A program made the position numbers and the translations under genes. From assembly GCA_002412545.1 (NCBI GenBank), contig DHVG01000014.1, forward strand, positions 152,285-212,001: a stretch of DNA of 59,717 nucleotides, given 5' to 3'. The notes below the pieces were generated by a model. It did no database searches, was not told where the DNA came from, and was given only the letters and a program-made list of their open reading frames with translations. How positions within the stretch are numbered: the stretch's first letter is position 1; every line of letters begins with the position of its first letter. This document shows positions 23,891 to 29,692 of this stretch, piece after piece. Origin of the DNA: Elusimicrobia bacterium UBA5214. Its GTDB lineage: Bacteria > Elusimicrobiota > UBA5214.

Positions 23891-24610
23891 ATGCCGAAAT
23901 TAGGGGTAAATGTTGACCATGTAGCCACGGTAAGGCAGGCACGACTTGCTTCGTTTCCTGACCCGGTTTTTGCCGCTTTGGAAGCGGAACGCGCTGGTGC
24001 CGATGGGATAGTTGTACATTTACGGGAAGACCGGAGACATATTCAGGAACGGGATGTGCGTCTTTTACGAGAAAAAATTAAAACCAAACTTAATTTAGAG
24101 ATGGCAACTAATGAAGAAGTTATTCGTTTTGCTTTAAAAATAAAACCGGATAGTGTCTGTATCGTTCCCGAGAAAAGAAAAGAATTAACCACTGAAGGTG
24201 GATTAGATGTCTTCGGACAGAAAAATAAACTAAAAAGAGTAACTAGACAGTTCCGAGAAAAAGGGATATCGGTATCTCTCTTTATTGACCCGGAAATAAA
24301 ACAGATTGAAGCGGCAAAATTTGTCAGTGCAGACGCGGTAGAGTTGCATACCGGCAGGTATGCTGATGCAAAAAATAAAAAAGAGCGAATTAGCGAATTA
24401 GCGAAGTTAGAAAAAGCAAGTAAAATTGTTCTTGGGGAAGGAATAATCCTCAATGCCGGGCATGGATTAGATTATCAGAATGTTCTTCCGGTAGCACGGA
24501 TTCCGGGAATGCATGATTTGAATATTGGTTTTTCAATTATTGGACGAGCAATCTTTGTCGGTATCTATCAAGCAGTTAAAGAAATGAAAAAACTAATCAC
24601 CGAAGAGTAG
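23891..24610 (+). CDS. pdxJ: Pyridoxine 5'-phosphate synthase
   Basis: 239 residues, standard length. Condenses 1-deoxyxylulose-5-P with 3-amino-2-oxopropyl phosphate in DXP-dependent vitamin B6 synthesis. Motifs: GVNVDHVATVRQAR, GIVVHLREDRRHI, ELHTGRYA and NAGHGLDYQNV. A short tandem word (GCGAATTA twice) encodes part of RISELAKLEK. It lies between glmM and glmS; no other pdx gene is in the window. Confidence 0.95.
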   Translation: MPKLGVNVDHVATVRQARLASFPDPVFAALEAERAGADGIVVHLREDRRHIQERDVRLLREKIKTKLNLEMATNEEVIRFALKIKPDSVCIVPEKRKELTTEGGLDVFGQKNKLKRVTRQFREKGISVSLFIDPEIKQIEAAKFVSADAVELHTGRYADAKNKKERISELAKLEKASKIVLGEGIILNAGHGLDYQNVLPVARIPGMHDLNIGFSIIGRAIFVGIYQAVKEMKKLITEE

Positions 24611-24611
24611 A

Positions 24612-24745
24612 GAATCAAGCACTAAATCCCAATATCCAAATCCTAAACAATATCCAATTTTTAAATTCAAAACTAAGTTTGAAAATTGGAATTTGGATAC
24701 TTGGAATTTGTTTGGAATTTCGGATTTAGGATTTAGAATTTTTCC
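24612..24745. repeat. Inverted repeat of 'aaatcc/ggattt' words before glmS
   Basis: The left half has CTAAATCCCAATATCCAAA and the right half the complementary GGAATTTGGATACTTGG, then GGATTTAGGATTTAG. Same word family as 6139-6340. Confidence 0.75.
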
Positions 24746-24760
24746 TTAGGAGAAACGAGA

Positions 24761-26626
24761 ATGTGTGGAATAATCGGTTATATTGGACATCGGCATGCAG
24801 TTAGTGTTATTTTAGACGGGTTAAAGCGTCTTGAATACCGTGGTTACGATTCGGCAGGTATTGCCGTAGTAGTCAATAATGAACTACAACTGCGTCGTTG
24901 TGTCGGTAAGATTGTTAAACTTGAAGAAATCTTGGAAAAAGAGACCTTATCCAGTCATCAAGGTTTAGGACATACCCGTTGGGCAACCCACGGTCGTCCT
25001 TGTGAAGAGAATGCACATCCGCATACTGACTGTAAAGGAGAAATTGTTATTGTCCATAACGGAATAATTGAGAATTATCTAACTCTCCGGGAAAAACTGA
25101 AAAAAGAAGGACATACTTTTAAGTCGGAAACCGATACTGAAGTATTAGTGCATTTAATTGAACAATATTTCCCGAAAACGGAAAAACTGAAACCACACCA
25201 ACTTCTCTCCGCAGTAGAAAAAGCACTTAAAGAAGTGGAAGGTTCTTATGCTCTCGGCGTGATTTCCGGTAAACTGCCCGGAGTAATCATTGCTGCCCGG
25301 CAGGATAGCCCGTTAATTGTCGGTCTTGGAGAGCCTGTCTCGCCGACTGGCGGAAAAGAAAATTTTATCGCTTCGGATGTACCTGCAATTTTGCCTTACA
25401 CGAATAAAGTTATCTATTTAGAAAATGAAGAAGTCGCCTTAGTCACTCAAGAAAATGTGGAGGTCTTTAACAAACAAGGGAAGGAAGTAAAGAAAACAAT
25501 CCAATACATTTCCTGGGACCCGGTAACTGCGGAGAAAAGTGGTTACAAACATTTTATGCTTAAAGAAATCCACGAGCAACCACAGGTTATTCAGGATACT
25601 TTCCGGGGAAGAATGTTTCCGGATAAAGGTGAAATTAGTTTTGAAGATTTATCTTTAGCCGAATATAAAGAAATAAAAAAGGTCTCTATTATTGCCTGTG
25701 GAACTTCCTATCATGCGGGTTTAGTCGGCAAATTTCTTTTAGAAAATTTAGCCGGTTTACCTTGCGAAGTGGATATCGGTTCTGAATTTCGTTATCGGCA
25801 ACCAATAATTGATTCGCAAACTTTGGCATTAGTGATTAGTCAATCCGGTGAGACCGCCGATACTTTAGCCGGGTTAAGAATTGCCAAAACTAAGAAAGCA
25901 AAAACATTAGCTATTTGTAATGTAATGGGTTCAAGTGCGGCACGGGAAGCGGAGAAAGTAATTTATACCCGCTGCGGACCAGAAATCGGTGTTGCTTCTA
26001 CCAAAGCGTTTACCGGACAACTCACCGTCTTATACTTATTATCCTTAGCCCTTGGTTTAGAAAGAAAAGAATTGCCTTTAGGATTAGTAAAAAGAATTAT
26101 GTCACATCTTTTACTTATTCCCGGACAGGCGGAAGATATTTTGGCAAACCAGGAAACATTACTGTCTTTAAGTAGCGAATTTTTTGAAAAACGGGACTTT
26201 CTTTATTTAGGACGAAATATCAATTACCCGATTGCTTTAGAAGGGGCATTGAAACTGAAAGAAATATCTTATATCCACGCGGAAGGTTATCCGGCCGGAG
26301 AGATGAAACACGGACCGATTGCTTTAATTGACCGGGAGATGCCGGTGGTGGTAATTGCGACCAAGTCCAGTGTCTATGGAAAAATACTTTCTAATATTGA
26401 AGAAGCAAAAGCGAGAGAAGGGATAGTCATTGCTTTAGCTACTGAAGGGGATAAAAAAATTAAAGATAAGGTTGACCGGGTAATTTATTTGCCGGAGAAT
26501 TTAGAAATCTTATCCCCAATCGTAAATGTTATTCCCTTACAACTTTTCGCTTATCATATTGCCGTAAAAAGAGGCTGCGATGTTGACCAACCGAGGAATT
26601 TGGCAAAGTCAGTGACGGTAGAATAG
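24761..26626 (+). CDS. glmS: Glutamine-fructose-6-phosphate aminotransferase (GlmS)
   Basis: 621 residues, full length. The N-terminal glutaminase has the nucleophile Cys2 (MCGIIGYIG), GHTRWATHG and HNGIIENY. Two SIS domains follow (CGTSYHAGL...SQSGETADT and GRNINYPIALEGALKLKEI), ending in the canonical QPRNLAKSVTVE. First step of the hexosamine branch, feeding GlmM. No glmS ribozyme was recognised in the 150-bp leader, which holds an inverted repeat; TTAGGAG precedes the ATG. Confidence 0.97.
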   Translation: MCGIIGYIGHRHAVSVILDGLKRLEYRGYDSAGIAVVVNNELQLRRCVGKIVKLEEILEKETLSSHQGLGHTRWATHGRPCEENAHPHTDCKGEIVIVHNGIIENYLTLREKLKKEGHTFKSETDTEVLVHLIEQYFPKTEKLKPHQLLSAVEKALKEVEGSYALGVISGKLPGVIIAARQDSPLIVGLGEPVSPTGGKENFIASDVPAILPYTNKVIYLENEEVALVTQENVEVFNKQGKEVKKTIQYISWDPVTAEKSGYKHFMLKEIHEQPQVIQDTFRGRMFPDKGEISFEDLSLAEYKEIKKVSIIACGTSYHAGLVGKFLLENLAGLPCEVDIGSEFRYRQPIIDSQTLALVISQSGETADTLAGLRIAKTKKAKTLAICNVMGSSAAREAEKVIYTRCGPEIGVASTKAFTGQLTVLYLLSLALGLERKELPLGLVKRIMSHLLLIPGQAEDILANQETLLSLSSEFFEKRDFLYLGRNINYPIALEGALKLKEISYIHAEGYPAGEMKHGPIALIDREMPVVVIATKSSVYGKILSNIEEAKAREGIVIALATEGDKKIKDKVDRVIYLPENLEILSPIVNVIPLQLFAYHIAVKRGCDVDQPRNLAKSVTVE

Positions 26627-26723
26627 CAATAAATTATGAATTATGAATGATTATTTCTTATTTTGGGAAGATAGAAGAAACATTGCGGATATCCTTAAAT
26701 TAGGCGAAGCCTAGGTGAGCAGA

Positions 26724-27266
26724 ATGATGTTAAGTCAGGTGGTCAATGAAATAGCGGATTTCTTGAAAGAATTCGATTCTACAAAACCAGTTCATAAGAG
26801 ATTTCAACCAGGGATTGAGCCATTCGGTGAGCCACAAATTGTCAAGGAAATAGCAAAAGGCATAAGCAGAAAAGGAATTAGAGCAAAGACCCATAGAATC
26901 CCCGATTTGTCAATTGGGGAAGATTGGGCTATTGAATTCAAACTTGCGCGACCATTTGGAGATAATGGGAATGAAGCAGAAGATTGGTCAGTCAATTTAT
27001 TACATCCATATAGGGGAAATGTCTCTTTATTGGGTGATTGCTGCAAATTGCAGGAACTGGCTGGGTACTTAAATAAGGCAGTTATTGTACTTGGATATGA
27101 ACATTCTCCAGCAAAAATATCATTAGATCCGTTGGTTGCGTCATTTGAAATCATTGCGTCACATGTTTTTGGTATTAAACTGTCACCTCGATTTGAGCAA
27201 ATTCGTAGTGGATTAGTGCATCCAGAACATCAAGTTGTAAGGGTGATTGGCTGGCAATTACTGTAA
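26724..27266 (+). CDS. Uncharacterised protein with possible PD-(D/E)XK nuclease core
   Basis: 180 residues from ATG 26724 (AGGTGA upstream; a GTG at 26715 is alternative). I do not recognise the family. PDLSIGEDWAIEFKLARPFG has a D...ExK arrangement compatible with a PD-(D/E)XK nuclease, and SLLGDCCKLQELAGYLNKAVIVLGYEH resembles the following core strands and helix. No partner gene is adjacent. It lies in a short accessory stretch between glmS and mtnA. Confidence 0.6.
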   Translation: MMLSQVVNEIADFLKEFDSTKPVHKRFQPGIEPFGEPQIVKEIAKGISRKGIRAKTHRIPDLSIGEDWAIEFKLARPFGDNGNEAEDWSVNLLHPYRGNVSLLGDCCKLQELAGYLNKAVIVLGYEHSPAKISLDPLVASFEIIASHVFGIKLSPRFEQIRSGLVHPEHQVVRVIGWQLL

Positions 27267-27305
27267 TGGCTTTGTCTAACAAGCGTTTAATGGAAAAATT
27301 GGGAA

Positions 27306-27390
27306 AAATGGGGACGGAGGTAATTTTTATATTGTTCTTTATTTTATTTAATTCTAAGCATTCCAATAGTAATTACCTCCGTCCCCATTT
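27306..27390. mobile_element. 85-bp hairpin-forming element with 20-bp perfect arms
   Basis: The left arm AAATGGGGACGGAGGTAATT (27306-27325) is repeated perfectly inverted at 27371-27390, with a 45-bp AT-rich centre. No ORF fits inside. It looks like a non-autonomous element; GGGGACGGAGGTAAT-type hairpins are familiar beside REP/Y1 transposases, but none is present here. Confidence 0.7.
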
Positions 27391-27484
27391 ATCGTGGTTA
27401 GATTCACCCACCATCCCGAGTCTAACCGAAGGAAAGATTTGAATTTGGTGGGGTCTTTAAGACACTGGGTTGGAAGGTTTAGGC

Positions 27485-27715
27485 ATGAATAAGGAAGAAG
27501 CGAAAAAGATTATAGAAATATTGCTTACCTGCGATGGAGGATGTGAGTATTGTGTGTCAAGTTTGTTAAAATTGTTCTACAAAGAGTTCCCTAAATATAA
27601 AAAACTTGCAGAAGAAGTCTTTAGAAAACAGTTCAATGTAGAACTTGAGAAATTTACTAAGAGACATTCGTTGCAAAAGACAGGAGAAAAATTATGGACA
27701 AAGATAAAAAATTGA
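27485..27715 (+). CDS. Small protein in the MNT/HEPN cassette, unknown
   Basis: 76 residues from ATG 27485. MNKEEAKKIIEILLTCDGG then CEYCVSSLLKLFYKEFPKY; three cysteines including a CxxC-like CEYC. I do not recognise it. It overlaps the nucleotidyltransferase gene by 22 bp, so the three genes are probably one transcript and this product may be a third component. Confidence 0.65.
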   Translation: MNKEEAKKIIEILLTCDGGCEYCVSSLLKLFYKEFPKYKKLAEEVFRKQFNVELEKFTKRHSLQKTGEKLWTKIKN

Positions 27716-28017
27716 TTAAAGAAAAGATTCTATCAGCACTTTCTGAAACTGGGATAAAAGTTAAAGATATCATTCTTTTTGGTTCAAGGGCAAGAGGAGA
27801 GTCTACCAAATATAGTGATTGGGATTTCTTGGTCATTGTTAAAAAAGATATAACATTAAAAGAAAAAAGAAAAATAGCGAAAGCGATTAGAGAAAAACTT
27901 GCAGATTCTTACATTCCTTGTGATGTCATCGTTAAATCAGAAAAAGAGATTGAATATTATAAAGATTTCGTTGGCACTGCTACAAGAGAAGCATTAAAAG
28001 AAGGAGTTTCATTATGA
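27694..28017 (+). CDS. MNT-type minimal nucleotidyltransferase
   Basis: 107 residues. FGSRARGESTKYSDWDFLV gives the G-S...DxD polymerase-beta motif (G30, S31, D42, D44). Members AMPylate partner HEPN proteins or act on unknown substrates. AGGAGA lies just before the ATG. It overlaps the HEPN gene by 4 bp (ATGA). Confidence 0.88.
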   Translation: MDKDKKLIKEKILSALSETGIKVKDIILFGSRARGESTKYSDWDFLVIVKKDITLKEKRKIAKAIREKLADSYIPCDVIVKSEKEIEYYKDFVGTATREALKEGVSL

Positions 28018-28415
28018 TTGATGAAAAGGTTAAAAAATGGGTAATTAAAGCACTTGAAGATTTTAACTCTGTTGAACATGAATTTAGATTGTCTGATGAG
28101 GAAATAGTGACAAGCACAGTTTGTTTCCATTGTCAGCAGTTTGTAGAGAAAATGTTAAAAGCTTACTTAACTTTAAAAAAAATTGATTTTGGTAAGACTC
28201 ACGATTTGGAAGTCCTTTTGAAACTATGCATAAAAGAAGATAAAGATTTTCAAAATTTAGACATTGGCGACCTTACATTTTATGCAGTTGAGGTAAGATA
28301 TCCAGAGGAATTTTATACTCCTACTCTTGAAGAAGCTAAAGAATGTTTTGAAATTGCTTCAAAGGTTAAGGATTTTGTTTTCAAAAAATTAGAAATAAAA
28401 GAAAAGGATTTTTAA
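28014..28415 (+). CDS. HEPN-domain protein lacking a clear RNase motif
   Basis: 133 residues, all-helical HEPN fold: VKKWVIKALEDFNSVEHEFR, TVCFHCQQFVEKMLKAYL, KTHDLEVLLKLC and EVRYPEEFYTPTLEEAKE. At the place of the toxic RxxxxH motif the sequence is RYPEEF, without the His, so it is probably the substrate-binding type of HEPN rather than a HepT RNase. It pairs with MNT upstream. Confidence 0.85.
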   Translation: MIDEKVKKWVIKALEDFNSVEHEFRLSDEEIVTSTVCFHCQQFVEKMLKAYLTLKKIDFGKTHDLEVLLKLCIKEDKDFQNLDIGDLTFYAVEVRYPEEFYTPTLEEAKECFEIASKVKDFVFKKLEIKEKDF

Positions 28416-28440
28416 ATGATAAAATCCAAAGAAAGTAAAT

Positions 28441-29559
28441 ATGACTGAACCGATAATTTGGAAGAAAAACCAGAAAGGCGAATTTTTAATTTACCTTCTT
28501 GACCAGAGGTATTTACCGGGGAGAAAGATTTATCGTCTCTGCCGGAACTACTTGCAGGTTGCGGATTGTATAAAAAAGATGGTTGTTAGGGGTGCACCGG
28601 CGTTGGGAGTAACTACTGCCTTTGCTATTGCTCAGGCGGTGAACCGTTTACCGTTTACCGTTTACCGTTCACCAAGTAAAGAAGATTTTTTTGAATATTT
28701 AAATAAAGTCGGGAAGACACTGGTTTCTACTCGGCCGACGGCGGTAAATATTTCCTGGGCAGTAAATAAGATAAATAAAGTCGTTCAAGAGTTCAAGAGT
28801 TTCCGCCACGGCGGATCTGCCTCGGGCATGACAAGTGTTCAAGAGTTAAAAGAAATTGTCAAAGAAGAGGCAGAAAAAATTTATGAAGAAAATAAAAAGA
28901 TGGATAGAAAAATTGCGCTAAATGGGGCAAAACTATTCTCGAAAAATACTAATGTTCTGACTCACTGTAATACCGGTCCTTTAGCTACTGCCGGTTACGG
29001 AACCGCTTTAGGGGTAATTTTTGCCGCATATCGTCAAGGGAAAATAAAGAAGGTCTATGTTGATGAAACCCGTCCCTATCTGCAGGGAGCAAGATTAACC
29101 GTCTGGGAACTTGTTCAGGCAAGAGTACCTTGTGTTTTAATCTGTGACAATATGGCCGGGTATTTAATGCAGGAAGGTGAAATCAATGCCGTAATTGTCG
29201 GTGCGGACCGGATTGCGGCGAACGGGGATAGTGCAAATAAAATCGGTACTTATAGTGTAGCGGTTTTAGCTAAAGAGCATCGGATACCTTTTTATATTGC
29301 GGCACCCGGTTCGAGTATTGATTTATCTCTTTCTTCGGGTGAAAAAATAAAAATTGAAGAAAGAAATCCTGACGAAGTAAGATATGTGCAAGGTAAATTA
29401 GTCAGTTTAAAAAATGTAGCGGTTTGTAATCCGGCATTTGATGTTACACCGGCAAAATACATCACTGCAATCATTACCGAGAAAGGTGTAATTTGTCCAC
29501 CATACTTTAAAAATTTAAAAATCAAAACGCAAAAATCAAAATTACATCTCAAAATTTAA
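28441..29559 (+). CDS. mtnA: S-methyl-5-thioribose-1-phosphate isomerase (MtnA family) with two insertions
   Basis: 372 residues. VRGAPALGVTTAFAIAQA, THCNTG (catalytic Cys176), VGADRIAANGDSANKIGTY (Asp256) and PAFDVTPAKYITAIITEKG are the aldose-ketose isomerase motifs. No other methionine-salvage genes are nearby; ribose-1,5-bisphosphate isomerase relatives are an alternative. In-frame elements: NRLPFTVYRSPSKE (tandem ACCGTTT words, 28642-28672) and FRHGGSASGMTS (28803-28832, stem CCGCC/GGCGG). The C-terminal tail KIKTQKSKLHLKI is encoded by a filler repeat whose other arm lies at 29560-29600. Confidence 0.88.
   Translation: MTEPIIWKKNQKGEFLIYLLDQRYLPGRKIYRLCRNYLQVADCIKKMVVRGAPALGVTTAFAIAQAVNRLPFTVYRSPSKEDFFEYLNKVGKTLVSTRPTAVNISWAVNKINKVVQEFKSFRHGGSASGMTSVQELKEIVKEEAEKIYEENKKMDRKIALNGAKLFSKNTNVLTHCNTGPLATAGYGTALGVIFAAYRQGKIKKVYVDETRPYLQGARLTVWELVQARVPCVLICDNMAGYLMQEGEINAVIVGADRIAANGDSANKIGTYSVAVLAKEHRIPFYIAAPGSSIDLSLSSGEKIKIEERNPDEVRYVQGKLVSLKNVAVCNPAFDVTPAKYITAIITEKGVICPPYFKNLKIKTQKSKLHLKI
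28642..28672 (+). repeat. ACCGTTT tandem words inside mtnA
   Basis: Four consecutive ACCGTTT/ACCGTTC words, 7-bp period, encoding LPFTVYRSP. A non-multiple-of-three period means copy-number change would shift the frame. Confidence 0.7.
28803..28832 (+). repeat. CCGCC/GGCGG element inside mtnA
   Basis: CCGCCACGGCGGATCTGCC followed by TCGGGCATGAC, encoding RHGGSASGM. A GC-rich island in AT-rich flanks; the flanks repeat GTTCAAGAGTT on both sides (about 28785 and 28838). Confidence 0.65.
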
Positions 29560-29690
29560 AATTTTTGAATTGTCATTTTGCATTTTGATATTTGAATTTT
29601 GAATTTACTGATATCTGTGTAATCTCTGGTGAGATTCTTCACTCCGTTCAGAATGACCCTGCGGGTCATCTGCGTAATCTGTGATTAAAA
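29560..29690. repeat. Filler repeats before ileS
   Basis: Contains the right arm of the mtnA-tail inverted repeat (TTTTGCATTTTGATATTTG), then TGTGTAATCTCTGG, a degenerate CATTGCGAG-type unit (GAGATTCTTCACTCC...GAATGACC) and TCTGCGTAATCTGTG up to the ileS start. Confidence 0.7.
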
Positions 29691-29692
29691 AT

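Noticed and set aside
24612..24760. glmS ribozyme before glmS
   Set aside because: The region is an inverted repeat of AAATCC words; none of the ribozyme's conserved core was recognised.
27267..27484. CRISPR-like array
   Set aside because: Only one inverted pair and no regularly spaced direct repeats. No CRISPR array was found anywhere in the window.
28014..28415. HepT-type RNase toxin
   Set aside because: The RxxxxH catalytic motif is not present.
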